This document shows, in pieces, positions 48,201-59,173 of a stretch of DNA of 64,000 nucleotides; position 1 is the first letter of the stretch; each line of letters opens with the position of its first letter. A model generated the notes under the pieces. The model had not been told where the DNA came from. It saw nothing but the letters and a program-made list of their open reading frames with translations, and ran no database searches. A program made the translations under genes and the position numbers. Origin of the DNA: Onchidella celtica (lineage: Eukaryota; Mollusca; Gastropoda; Systellommatophora; Onchidiidae); contig OZ007570.1 of the NCBI GenBank assembly GCA_963931925.1, forward strand, positions 71,828,421-71,892,420. Direction: 5' to 3'.

Positions 48201-51200
48201 AGGATAAAATTAGATCGAAAATCGGGTAATATCAAAATGGGTGACGATGATAATGCTGTCACCAAATTATCAAATGATGTCTGACATTCAGACGTCCACT
48301 GGACCTTATCGGGTTGTCCCTTCTTAGTAAGGTCAGTAAGAGAAGATGACAAGGAGGAAAAATTTGGAATGAACTTTCTGTAATAATTTAAAATACCCAC
48401 TAAGCTTCTGACTTGTTTCTTTGTTTTTGGGATTTGCAACCCTGCCAGTTTGTCAATTTTTGTTACTTCAGGTCTCTGAACACCTCTACCCACAATATGT
48501 CCTAAGAATACTATCTCTGGACATGCCAAATCCATCTTTGCGGGTTTAGCAGTTAACCCAAAATGACGTAATCGTTGAAAAATTACTGTTAGTGTCTGAA
48601 TATGCTCAGACCATGTCGACGTATGGCATGCTATATCATCAAAGAATGACACGACATTAGGTATGTCCTTCAACACTAGTCTCATTAATCGTGCAAACGT
48701 CGCTGGCGCGTTTACCAACCCAAATGGCATGACCTTAAATTGGAATAATCCAATGGGCGTTTGGAACGCCGTGTATTGTTTAGACTCCTCAGTAAGCGGG
48801 ATTTCCCAATACCCTTTCGTCAAATCTATCTTGGAAAACCACGTGGACCCGGCCAATGAAGCTATTAATTCCTCCTGGAACGGAATAGGCTCCCTATCGC
48901 CTACCGTAATAGTGTTCAATCTTCGAAAATCAATACAGAACCGCACCGATCCATCAAGTTTTTTCACGAGGACGATGGGTGATGAATACGGCGATGTTGA
49001 TGGTTCTATCACATCTAACTTCAACATTGACTCAACTTCCTTTATGACTCTATCTCTCGAAGAAAAAGGCAACGGATACGGTCTAAGAAATACTGGCTTA
49101 TCCGAAGTCAACTTTATTTGGTGCTGGCTCACCGTAGTGCGACCCGGCAAATCCGTAACAACATCCGGAAATGACGCTAACAGGGTCTCAAGTTCCCTAC
49201 TCCTTGAACTCGTAAGGTCAGGGTTAATTTTTTACGTCCCTGTAACCTTGTGTCGCAGTTAACTCCGGCAATTGAATTTGTAACTCTTCCTGCGCCTCGG
49301 TGTCGCTTACGTCACAGTCCAACTGGTCTACGACCCCCGTACAAGCAATAGAGAAGACAGTCTCCTCTGGTCTTGTCTGTGCACACAGATACTGTGGTCT
49401 CTCATAAAATCTCTGTAGCATATTAACATGGAAAACCTTACTCGTTCCATCAATGTGGATAGCGTAATCTACCTTTGAAACAACTCGCTCAATAACATAA
49501 GGACCTTTCCATGTCATCAATAACTTATTATGGTCCGTAGGTAACAACAACAGAACCTTGTCTCCTGGCTTAAAAATTCTCAGTTTGGAACCTCTATCTT
49601 TATAGTCTTTTGCTCTTTTCGAAGCGATACCAGAAGCTTCTTCTGCTATAGTGCGCGCTGAAGATAGTCTTCCTCTTAAATCACCAAGGTACTGAAACCT
49701 TTTTAAACGGTTCCGAAACCGTGGGGATCTTTTGACGAGGAGCCTGGGGTGAACGACCCCTATGCGTCGTCTTTTGGCACGCACTGCACGTCTTACAATA
49801 TAAACGTACATCTCTGTATACTGACGGCCAATAAAAATCTTTCAGAACTCTCTCCTTGGTCCTAGCACTTCCCATATGACCCGCTAATGGAACATCATGG
49901 GCCAGACGCAATACTGTTGCCATTAACGACCGTGGCACGACGACCTGCTTTTGAACGGAAGCCACTGTGACGTACATACGGAACAGAATGCCCCCCTGGA
50001 CAAAAAAAGAAGATGACCCGTTCTTATATCTCCTCGTTTTCTCGTTTCGCGCTTCCCCAAAACATGGGTTTAATGATGGATCCTCCCTTTGTAATCTCGC
50101 CAAGCGCTCTGGCGTGATATCTAGGTTGACCGCTGGCGTCGCCAAAGGTCTAATCTTATCTTTATCCGCTACCCGTCGACGTGTTTCGACCGCGGCGCAA
50201 AAGTCAATACCCTTTGATTGCGACCATGCTTGCACGTTCTCATCGGAAGGGGAAACTACCCGTGATACATTCCCAATGATGAGCTGGGCGCCTGGAAAAC
50301 AACCAACGACTGCTTCGACTTCCCCGCTAAGGAAAGGTGTATCTATCATTATTCTTGCCATGGGTAATTTCTCAATGGCCCCCGAAAATTGGATGCACGG
50401 GACAGTCTCACCTGTAAGCTGTGAATCCCGAATGCAGTCTCTATGTACTCCCACAACGGTAGATCCTGTATCTCGTAAAACCGAGACCGGTTCGTCCCCA
50501 ACAAACCCCGGATAAACCCTAAGACCACCTCCTGTATGACATGAATTTATAACGGGGATCTTTCTCCCACAAGGTAAAACACCGGAAGATAATAACTTCT
50601 CACAACTGGGACACTTAGAATACTGTCCGCCTCCGTTGTCCGATGTAACGCACGTAGCCGCATGATGAAATTTATTTGGGGAACATGGACTGGAGCTACT
50701 GTCCACGTTCGCCGCTATCCTACCTGCAGGGCAGTTCACGCTGATGTGATCTGCTCTTCCGCAGTTCCAACACTTCGCGGCCCTACACTCGCGTGAAAAG
50801 TGACCCACGCGTCCGCAAGTCCAACACTCCGCTCCCTGTGCTGCCCTAGGCCTGGGTCCCCGTGACCCCTCGCGACCGGAACTAGAGTCCCTATGCCGTC
50901 GGTCATCGGCAAAGGTCACAACTCGCCCCCGGCCATTACCGCGACCTAGCCCTCCTGCTCGGTCAAACTTACCGGATCCATATGCCGGTGATTGGTGATA
51001 GCCCCTACGCTGCCCCTGGGCTTGCCCGCTATAGGCACCACGCTGACGCGACCTGTCCCCAAGTCCTGCCGGCGACCTCTCGACAACGGCGACGTACCCC
51101 GCATCTTGGACGTACGCCCTGGCGACCGGTTTGGACGGATGTGTCGTACGGTATGCCTCCGCCAACTTAGACGCCTCCTGCACCGTCGCGGGTTCGTTCT

Positions 51201-54200
51201 CTTTCAGGAAAGCCACCAGATCTTTGTGGCACGACGCGTACAGCTGGTCACGGATCATTAAGTCTTTCAGTTTAGCAAAATCCGCGCCCACATGCGCCAA
51301 GTCTACCCAGTTCGCGAAATACTCAGTTAGTCTCGCGACGAAGGCAGCAAAGTCCTCCCTGGTATCTGCACGTGCTCGCCTAAACTGCTCCCGGAAGTAT
51401 TCCTCGGTACGCGCAAATCGGCGAAGCAGCAAAGCCTTCAGCTTATCGTAATCTTGCACGTCTTCGCGCTGTAGCTCTTTAAAGTAGGTTAACGCTCGCC
51501 CTTGCAATAGAGACGCCAGGTACGTGGCCCATAATTCCTTATTTTCCCCCCATTGCAATTGTGCGTTCAGTTCGAACCTGTAAAGGAAGGCGTCTATGTC
51601 GTCCTTCCGGTCGTCGAACGTAGGGAGCTTAATCCTAACGCCACCTTTATTGTGTACCTGCCGCTCAGCCGTTTCCGCTGGCGTATTCTTCTTGAGTTCT
51701 AACTCCGCGATTCTCATTCGCGTCTCTCTCTCCTGTTGGTTATCCCTAGCTTCTATCTCCCTTAACTTTAACTCCCTCTCCTGCTCCTGAGCCTTAGCCT
51801 CTCTTTCGTCTTGCTTATCCTTAGCCTCTCTCTCCTGCTCCTGAGCCTTAGCCTCTTTTTCTCGCTCTCTATCCTTAGCACGCTCATCGCGCAAATCCGC
51901 CTGCTGTTCTTTGATCCAGCCGCGTAGCTCCTCTCCCTCCAGGCCAAGTTCCTTACCCAACTTCATTAGTTGTTGGAGTTCCGCCATTTCACAGATTTAT
52001 GGTTATGGTATCTATTATAAGACGACCAACCTGTCGGTATGATCACTAACGATACGACCAGAGACCTGAGATCACACCAGATATAACAATACCCAGTTCA
52101 GAATACAATTCAGAAATTTACCTTTACAGCACAACTAATTCTATATCTATAAAATGTATGCACTATTAATTATAAAAGAAAATAGAAACGACAAGAATGA
52201 AGAAATACAGTAGAAGGACCACAAGTACGTCAAGGACAACGAACCAGACTAGGACAAAGACCTAAAAAAGAAAATATAATAGAAAAAAAAATTGCAACCT
52301 AACTACGCCGATTACACTACAAGGTACGAACAAGAACAGAGTCTGAAAAAAAAGAACGTATCTATAGATAGGTAGAAAGAGGGACAAGAGAATACGTCTT
52401 CCTGCGGAACAGAGAAGATATCGACGATACAACTAAACAATATTACAGGTCCCTACAGAACTGTTCACTGTGATAAACGAAGTTCCAAAGTTTACCACAC
52501 CTTTTTAAAAGGATAAACTAAGTTCAACACAGCAAACCCGCGCCACCGCCCGTATAACCTATAACGACAACAAAAACAGCAAAAACAGGGAAAAAGACAG
52601 ATTAAAGGAACAGCCCAAAATCCAGGGCACAAAAATTTTGACTTTCACTTAACTTTTGAAATTTTGAGTAAAACTCCTCCCTTTAATCGGAGCTCTGGCT
52701 GCTTTTCTCCTCAGGCTGCACGCACACACTCTGGAAAGTTTAAATACACATTAATACCTATTCATAGCAATACATGTATCAATACATATTCATCAATATA
52801 CATAAATCATATCATGAAATGTCCATTCATCCAACGAACAAGACAGCACAAATACCTACTACTAACTAACTACAACTAAATATTACGAAAATGGACGAGT
52901 CACAATGGACGAGCCCCCAATGTCACAACGGACGAGCCCCCAGTGTCACAACGGACGAGCCCCCAGTGTCACAACGGACGAGCCCCCATTGTCACAAATC
53001 CCAGACTGGGAGATGTAATAAGTTATGACAGGACAACAATCACGAACAAACAAGTTAACACTTAACAGAACAATCCATCAGACTCACACATTTATTAAAC
53101 ATAATTATACATATAATAGCGCAATTACATACATTATATCATTGAAATGAACTGCCGTACAACGGCCTTATTCTCACACACACGCTCCCTCGGATCCACA
53201 ATCCGGTAGTTACTCCTAAGGGCACTTCGGCCTCAGCCTCTCCCCTCAGGGTCTTAATAGTACATTAATGATTCACTGGCACCGCAGTCTCTCAATATCC
53301 CCTCCCTATTGTCATACACCTTAGCACTCCCCTAGCACCTCCGCAGGGCAATAACACATTATTATTTCCATAGCCATCAACATGGCAACAACATAATATC
53401 AGTTCACTAGCCTATCAACATGGCAACAATATAGTATCTCATTCACTCTCATATCTACGTCCCTGTCCGTGGCCTGACTGCCACGACTTTATGTGCTTCT
53501 ACTGTCCTGCACTGACAGCCTCACTTCTGGCCTATGTGTGGCCTCCGGCCCTATGCTGGCCTATCTCCTGTGCTCATCGAGGTGGCTCTGCGGCCCGTCC
53601 CCGACACCAGTCATAACTGGAAAGACTCTCACTAGTCTTCTCGACTGCTTCCTTTTATCTCTGCCCGATGGGCTATTATTCACAGATCCGCTCCCTAGGA
53701 CCTTCTAACTTGCAGTGATAGTTATACAGCGCTTTCGCCTCCTTCAGACTCCGCCCCACTACTCACAACAGCACGCTTAACTTGCTGTCTACTGTGAGCC
53801 TTTCTTACTCTACACCCGCTCTGTAGCAATCCCCTTAATTGCACTCACTCCACTCGTGACAAGGTGTACGTGGGCATATTTAAAAGGTCTTGAAGTTCGC
53901 TCTTTTGGTAATAGCTTCATTGATTTTGACCCACAACTGAGTTGAACAGAAGAAAGTGCGCCGACATTCTGAGCCAGAAAAAAAGACATTTTCTTGAGTA
54001 AAATGAAAAAGTATGGCAGGAAATTTCATTTTTGGGCCACAGTTTATACATTAGTGATCGAAACTCAACTTTAAAAATTACATCTATGCATTCTCCAGTC
54101 AACCAGCCAAAATAAAATATAAAAAATATCCATCAGCTTGTACAAAGAAAATCGCACAATAAAATGAAAATTGGTGCTATAGAACAATCATATTGAACAA

Positions 54201-54960
54201 AATGGTGATAGGAACTGAGAACAGGATAACAACGTGCATGTGAAACGAAGGAGATCAAAAGGACATGGAAAATGCCTGGAAAATTTGGGAAATCACACTC
54301 ACGTACACAAACATACATAGACAGAGAGAGAGGGAGAGAGAACTTTGTATGTGTGTGTGAGAGTGAGAGAAAGATAGAGAGAAAAAGAGAAAGAGAGAGA
54401 TACCAACCGACCGACCGATTGATCGACAGACAGACAGACCGACAGAAAGCGAGCGAGAGAATTATCTATTCCTGTTCTCGGGTGTTGTTGGTATTCAGCG
54501 AGCGACATTCTACAAACTGTCTTGGGATCACTGGTCCAAATTTGAATAGCCCTGTTGTAGACAATGATCCTGTATTTAGGTAAGTATCTGATCTTTCTGC
54601 TACTTGAGATAATTATGCATGTTCACGTAAATCTTACCGTCAGCGTCGTTGGGCTGGCCGACGGTCCAGTCAGAATAGTCCACGATATGCTCTCCGGTGC
54701 TTGCCCATATCCAATTGCCCTCGTCAAAGATATCCGTCCCTCCAATCCACAGATAGCCCACTGAAAACAGAGATTTTAGAATGGATGGAAAATATTAGAC
54801 AGAGAGACAGACACACAATCGATATGAGAAGGAATTAATATAGAGATAGAGGGAGTAGTGGATGAAGTAATGGAGAGTAACAGGCAGATAGACAGGCAGT
54901 TAGTCAGACCGACACACACACAGTCAGTCAGATAGAAAGATAGGTAGATAGAAAGATAGG

Positions 54961-55023
<63 letters not shown>

Positions 55024-55024
55024 C

Positions 55025-55070
<46 letters not shown>

Positions 55071-55072
55071 CG

Positions 55073-55104
<32 letters not shown>

Positions 55105-57783
55105 GAGATAGATATGAACACCATCTAGCCACGGACGATGATTTCTGGTTTTTCCAGGCTCAGCAGTAGCTGAACTTGAATTAAATGTTTAAAAAAAAAC
55201 ACCCAAAACTTACAATGTTTATTGCGAGCCAGATTTTTAACGAAGGCATTTTTCTCACCATCGGTGGGTTCGGCCAGTTTGCCACCTAGCATTTTGCAGA
55301 AAACCCTGTGGATGAAGACATTCTACAAATATACAAGTTGAAACATGGCTGTGTTTACAGACATCTACATCTACACAAAGGGAAGAGATAATATTTCATT
55401 TCGGTTATAAAAACCAGTCGACCAGTGTCTGCGAGGTATTTTTTTCCCAGAAAACATGACAATGTGTGATGCTGGGTGAGTAACACTAAAACCGGAGACT
55501 TTCATACTCTTTTTTTGAAAGATTTGTGCACTGGAATAAGAGGAAGTGAAATACCATCACCTCTCTGGTGTTGAAAAAAAGTTGTCGCAGCAAGGCCTGG
55601 AACAAATTTGAAATATGGCAATTTTTTTTTTTTTTAATGAGCGTTGTACGTTGCAAAACTCCATGTCACTAATAGACAATAAAGAAACGGCAAAACCTTT
55701 CAAAAGAATTATGAATGATAAGGGGGGGAAAAAGACGCAAGCCTTCGGCACGAAAGACTTTCCTCAAAGAAACTATGCAGTACAACAGTGTTGGAAAAAC
55801 ATTTTTTTAAAAATCAAAATAACTGCCACTTAATTGATGAATAGACGCCTGTCACATATCCAGTTACCCCTCTGCTCAGCTGCCAAGCCAACCGTTCAGT
55901 TTATCTACCATCTGGCCGACCATAAAAGGTTTTAGAAGATTTTTAGTCTGTGTTTTCGCCACAGTGATAAAGAAGGCAAAATAATCTGCATTTTTTTTTC
56001 CCATTCGCTAGTTAGCGAAAACCCTTCATAAGGTTGCCATGTTAGAATGTTGGAAAAACTCCTGTCCGCTCTACAGTTTCGCACATACAATGCATTTTAA
56101 TCAGCAATATTTCCTGCCAGTGGAAAAGTACTTTGCTCACCTGGGCGTCTTGCCAGGATACCTTGTCCTCACCCACACCGTAGCAGCTGACTCCACTTTT
56201 CACCCAGCCTTCTGGACATGTACTCACTGTGAACATTTGGATTGACACTGTTTTAATCATCATTGTAAAACAGTTTGCTATGGAGCGAAAAGCTCTTACT
56301 TGCTGTGAAAGAGGGAAAAAAATCTAAGATCTTTGCTCTCTGATGAAAAAAAGATAGGAGCATAAAAAAAAAATGAATTTCGTAAGATTAAATTCCAAAG
56401 TAAATAGGACGTTATCAAAAATTAGGCCAGTTGGTTGGAGTGTATTTTCAAAAGTTTTGTGTGAATATTCTTCAATCACTTTTTTCCACCGGCTCAATGG
56501 ATATTCCAACAGTGAAAACTGGAGTAACCTCATTACACCTTAAATGGATGTAGAGTGAAATTAACTTCATCACCTATATTGCTAACTCTTTCATGCAACT
56601 TTATCATAGACATGCCACACATAATCATTATCTGTCCTGTCGTTTAAGCTAAAGACTTAAAATTCAATGATTGCTTGGTAGTTGTAACAGTTGATGCAAC
56701 TTTAGCACGTTATAATGGGGAGAGTTAGATGATCTGAACTGCTACCCTTTAAATACGAAACTGTCTCGAACTGTTGTAGAAATGAATGAAAATAGGATTC
56801 GATGAACACTTAACACTAACGTTTAATAACTGCAGATGAACGCTGGATATCTCACAACTTACTGAAGGAGAAGGCAGGCAAACCTAACTAGGAAACTTAG
56901 ACTGGATCTTGCACACACACAATCGCTTGGCTCGCACTTATATATATATAGCTAGAGATGGAAGGTTCACGAAATAGCTTGACTTTCCAATGAGCTCGAC
57001 AATCTCTAGAACTTATTGCTACCCACCACTCGTCCAATCACACACAACTACGTCACTATAATACGTCACTCCAAGGCCAATTTAGCGCAATCTCGAATCC
57101 GACTCGAACTTTCCGGGTTTTCCCAAAATAGAACGACGCGCGACATCGAAGGGGCGCAAACCGCTGGCGGAAATTGGAAAGAGAACCGCTTGGGGCGAAA
57201 GGGGGGAAAACGCTGATTGTCTCCGAGAACAACGAGACGCTACAGTACTATAACGTTAATCTTCGTTTTGTTCATTGGTATTTCTAAATAATTTATACTG
57301 AGTGTTTATAAAAAGTTTTGTCCATTTGGTAAACCTCTAAAGTTAAGATCTGTCACTGTGTAAAAAAAAAGGCCTTTACCAGGAGCAGTGATGGCTATTC
57401 AATAACTAGTACTGAAAGATTCAGGACATTGGTACAAATCTTAGAAAGATGGGACTGCAGTTATTGGAATGAGTTCAACGCCTATAATCATTTGCAGTGG
57501 TACAGGATTGAATCTTATGGCAAAAGATGACCAAAAGTGCAGGTACAGTCAACTTACTCAGCCAATTGCTTCAATCTCCAACAATAGAACAGGTAAGTAC
57601 AGATATAAAAAATGTTGGGTAATAAAAAATATACAGCCACTATTATCATATTGTCGTCACTAAAGTATTAACATTAATTTGTCAGTATGATCACCGTTAT
57701 CAACACTACCATCATTGTCCACCCTCATTACCTTGTCCAGAGACACAGATGGCCAGGTAGGACAGAAGAAAGAAAAGGAACAT
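44664..57783 (-). CDS. Secreted C-type lectin, single CRD, six exons
   Basis: Coding segments are 57783-57732, 56226-56141, 55322-55214, 54760-54638 and 44779-44664. They have consistent phases (1, 0, 1, 1) and total 161 codons. The protein is a signal peptide plus one long-form C-type lectin domain holding the six expected cysteines (CPEGW, VSCYG, FCKMLGG, QDCLH, NQCSS, FICEL). The CRD core GYLWIGGTD, WIWASTGE, DWTVGQPNDADG and KWADNQC is typical. QPN stands where EPN or QPD sets sugar choice, so the ligand cannot be read off. It is likely secreted and sugar-binding, probably in mucosal or immune roles as in other molluscs; the role is inference. Introns hold a LINE, a solo LTR, (GATA)n, a second LINE and Gypsy B. 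All coding segments are open. Confidence 0.85.
45060..46510 (-). mobile_element. CR1/L2-like LINE, 5'-truncated
   Basis: Minus-strand RT pieces: LLDLSAAFDTIGHSILIDRL, LRTRRQYVKIGSECSDTVN and GVPEGSVLGP (46197-46484), a HADDSQIY catalytic box in another frame near 46150-46180, and the C-terminal part (45381-45827) SRLDYCNSILAGLTADKINT, PILKELHGLPIMQRIEYKTA, FGPVLWNKLQKAVRESSNLE. The 3' region ends 'gcgcattgagcattgttaat' and (att)n at about 45060-45075. The frame changes more than once, so it is dead. It lies in intron 5 of the lectin gene, on the same strand. Confidence 0.82.
45150..45305. repeat. (CT)n microsatellite
   Basis: Mostly CT with scattered C and T changes, inside the 3' part of the CR1/L2-like LINE. 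Confidence 0.9.
46619..47490 (-). repeat. Gypsy B 3' LTR
   Basis: 872 bp, TGTCACAAATCCC at one edge and CTCGTGACA at the other. Confidence 0.93.
47491..47511 (-). other. Gypsy B polypurine tract
   Basis: Minus strand T7-GGGGTGGGGGATGA against the 3' LTR, as in Gypsy A. Confidence 0.8.
47846..49150 (-). pseudogene. Gypsy B reverse transcriptase / RNase H part
   Basis: A 434-codon frame holding a long RT domain: LRPYPLPFSSRDRVIKEVES, VLVKKLDGSVRFCIDFRRLN, FSKIDLTKGYWEIPL, PFGLVNAPATFARLM, FFDDI, LGHIVGRGVQRPE. The tether (SLVGILNYYRKFIPNFSSLS) and RNase H (LGTDASDSGVGACL, FCIQTDHKPLTFL) follow, ending HIADYLSRA. RT of Gypsy type is followed directly by RNase H and then the 3' LTR with no integrase behind it. 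Confidence 0.9.
49224..49811 (-). pseudogene. Gypsy B integrase C-terminal part
   Basis: Contains ERLSSARTIAEE-like helix, SKRAKDYKDRGSKLRIFKPG, DKVLLLLPTDHNKLLMTWKG and PYVIERVVSKVDYAIHIDGT, matching the integrase tail of Gypsy A. Fossil part. Confidence 0.8.
49681..51987 (-). pseudogene. Gypsy B gag-protease and integrase zinc part
   Basis: A 768-codon frame. The N-terminal coiled coil has expanded KAQEQEREAK-type repeats. Gag follows (YRFELNAQLQWGENKELW), then CCHC knuckles CWTCGRVGHFSREC and CWNCGRADHISVNC, protease VLRDTGSTVVG, and the integrase H2C2 domain (HDVPLAGHMGSARTKERVL, CKTCSACQ). The repeat number in the coiled coil differs from Gypsy A. Confidence 0.9.
51988..52898 (-). other. 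Gypsy B leader (untranslated)
   Basis: Related to the Gypsy A leader. No coding frame. Confidence 0.7.
52899..52990 (-). repeat. Fourfold tandem primer-binding site of Gypsy B
   Basis: Four 23-bp units in a row (52899-52921, 52922-52944, 52945-52967, 52968-52990). Each reads on the minus strand TGGGGGCTCGTCCG(T/A) plus TTGTGAC with small variation. Each unit combines the 14-base tRNA-Pro-type primer site with the last seven or so bases of the 5' LTR. Gypsy A has a single copy. Confidence 0.9.
52990..53861 (-). repeat. Gypsy B 5' LTR
   Basis: 872 bp, near-identical to 46619-47490. AGGTG follows. Confidence 0.93.
54322..54470. repeat. GA-rich and GACA-type simple repeat
   Basis: (GA)n stretches and 'gacagacagacagaccgaca'-like tetranucleotides in lectin intron 5, close to exon 5. 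Confidence 0.8.
54638..54760 (-). CDS. Lectin exon 5 (CRD core)
   Basis: Acceptor 'ctgttttcag', donor 'gtaagat', 123 bases, phase 1 to phase 1. It encodes GYLWIGGTDIFDEGNWIWAS, TGEHIVDYSDWTVGQPNDAD. It carries the WIGG strand and the QPN long-loop motif. Confidence 0.88.
54936..55112. repeat. (GATA)n microsatellite
   Basis: About 175 bp of GATA with rare changes, in lectin intron 4 between exons 4 and 5. Confidence 0.95.
55214..55322 (-). CDS. Lectin exon 4
   Basis: Encodes VFCKMLGGKLAEPTDGEKNA and FVKNLARNKH, donor 'gtaagt', phase 1 out. Two acceptors are possible. The one at 'atccacag' (exon from 55305) would leave the frame one base off with exon 3. The one at 'atatttgtag' (exon from 55322) keeps phase and adds NVFIHR before VFC. 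I chose the latter because it gives an open gene. Confidence 0.7.
56141..56226 (-). CDS. Lectin exon 3 (start of CRD)
   Basis: 86 bases, acceptor 'gttcacag', donor 'gtgagc'. Encodes STCPEGWVKSGVSCYGVGED and KVSWQDAQ. Twin of 2644-2729. Confidence 0.85.
56683..57244 (-). mobile_element. Solo LTR in lectin intron 2
   Basis: 562 bp, TGTAACAGTTG...GCTACA, absent from the matching point of copy 1 (near 3183). Flanks are GTAGT and GTACT, a slightly worn 5-bp target duplication. Same family as 41667-42287. A TATA-like (TATATATATA) stretch lies near 56938-56949. It inserted after the lectin duplication, or was lost from copy 1. Confidence 0.82.
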
Positions 57784-57806
57784 CTTGACCTCACACCAAA
57801 GCTCTC
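57732..57806 (-). CDS. Lectin exon 2 (start codon, signal peptide)
   Basis: Acceptor 'ctgtttcag', 23-base leader, ATG at 57783-57781, MFLFFLLSYLAICVSGQ, donor 'gtaatg' in phase 1. The hydrophobic core marks a secretion signal. Confidence 0.83.
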
Positions 57807-58287
57807 CTGAAACAGACAAATCTGAGATTATGCACCAGAACAGAATTACAGTAATTGCAGTGACCTGAGACTCGAAGATTCTAAAGAAATTATTGCACCG
57901 AAATCAAAGTCATCTTAGTGCGGTAGTGCTGTATTGACACAGCTGATATGTGATGACTGTGGGAGCACAAAACACGAGTGCGTTTGATGATGTAGACAAA
58001 TGACCTGCATACTGAGCTGTCATGACACTTGTGAGTGTCTTCCTCAGTCCATAAGTATAGACATTATTGTTTGTGTGGATTTTTTTTGCAAAATTTAGTT
58101 TAAGTTCGCTTTCTCTATTTGTGTAATCGGTGAAACATTCAACTTCCTTGTTTATCACACGCTGCTTCATTATTTAAGGTCTGCTACGTTTTCTAAATTA
58201 TTTGTAGACCTATCTTACACGGTTGGACATCCCACTTTACACTGCATTTTTTTTTCTTTTATGTCTGTACTCACTTTATGAGAAATA

Positions 58288-58746
58288 ATAATAATAATAA
58301 ATAATAGTTCGTCCATCAGGTATGATGATGACCTTAACAACACCAGAGGAATAAAGAACAGAAATTGTTGAGAATTTCAACACATGGACAATAAAAAGAA
58401 CTAAAGGACACAGAGGACAGAATGGAAAGACTGTTCTTTCATGACTTATGGCTTCTCATGTGACTGATAAGTCCTATTTTTGCCCTGCAGACCCTTCCGC
58501 ATAAATGACAAGAGTGCTCCGTTGGTTCAGTACCACTGGGCCTTTTCTTGCGCCGTTCTCTTTTTTTGATAGCCTGCTGGACTCTGTCAGCTTCCCATGC
58601 TTTGCTGCCTCTGGTAAGGGCCGCCCTCCAATTTGCACGATCAAGCGAGAGCTTTTCCCACTCACTCACATCAATGGCAAAGGCCTTCAGTGATTGCTTG
58701 AGAGTGTCTTTGTAACGTCTCTTTGGGGCCCCAACATTCAAAAACA
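58288..58746 (-). mobile_element. 5'-truncated LINE 3' end in lectin intron 1
   Basis: The minus strand encodes the tail of an endonuclease-RT LINE: GAPKRRYKDTLKQSLKAFAI, SLDRANWRAALTRGSKAWEA, then a zinc-finger end HSCHLCGRVCRAKIGLISHM-RSHKS and stop at 58439. The (att)n tail is at 58288-58305. ATGAGAAATA stands on both sides (58278-58287 and 58747-58756) as a target duplication, and copy 1 shows the empty site near 4833. Truncation at the 5' end is usual for such insertions. Confidence 0.88.
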
Positions 58747-59036
58747 TGAGAAATACTATTATATTAGTTACTTGACATCAGTTTTTGTCACGGAGATTGC
58801 CCAAGTGACTGATCGGATGAAGAAATATTGAGCCGATATTTGCTGTACACAATAAATCATGTCTGTCATAAAAGTGAACTATTCAAGTATATCCACTAAC
58901 CTGCTTCTGATGAATGCAAGATGGAGGTTGTAGCTTGAATACACTACTAGCAACTGAACGCTTTATGTGTAATGAAGGAGCCCGCTCTTCCTTTGAAGAT
59001 CGTCACCTGTCTCCCTCCACCTGGGGTGTTTCTTAC

Positions 59037-59095
59037 CACCGTAGAGGTGTTTATGTTGGAAAGATCACAGCACTAGACAATGACACCAGAAACCG
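59037..59095 (-). other. Lectin predicted non-coding exon 1
   Basis: Donor 'ggtg|gtaagaaac' at 59036-59035, matching copy 1. The 5' end is estimated from the TATA box at 59126-59119. Confidence 0.5.
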
Positions 59096-59118
59096 AACTC
59101 TGGAGGTTGTAGAAACCT

Positions 59119-59173
59119 CTTTTATATTCTTTGTTATGCAGTTATACCGATAACCTGACTTCGTTCTGATTGG
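59119..59173 (-). promoter_or_regulatory. Lectin promoter: TATAAAAG and CCAAT
   Basis: CCAAT (59173-59169) and TATAAAAG (59126-59119) on the minus strand, about 43 bases apart and identical in layout to copy 1. Confidence 0.55.

Larger units (their letters stand above)
46619..53861 (-). mobile_element. Gypsy element B, very young, Gmr1-like
   Basis: About 7.24 kb with 872-bp LTRs (46619-47490 and 52990-53861) that differ at only about two positions by eye, and the target duplication AGGTG (46614-46618 and 53862-53866). On the minus strand the parts are gag, protease and the integrase zinc domain (49681-51987), an integrase C-terminal part (49224-49811), and RT plus RNase H (47846-49150), then the polypurine tract. 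Coding parts are clearly related to Gypsy A, but the LTRs are shorter and much diverged, so these are two subfamilies. The element looks recent yet broken, with at least two breaks. It sits in intron 5 of the lectin gene in the same orientation. Its primer site is repeated four times. Confidence 0.92.

Noticed and set aside
52899-52990. CRISPR-like direct repeats
   Set aside because: The units are contiguous 23-mers made of the primer site and LTR end, with no spacers.
54776-55132. Membrane-like protein of SIYL repeats
   Set aside because: Translation of (GATA)n in a lectin intron.
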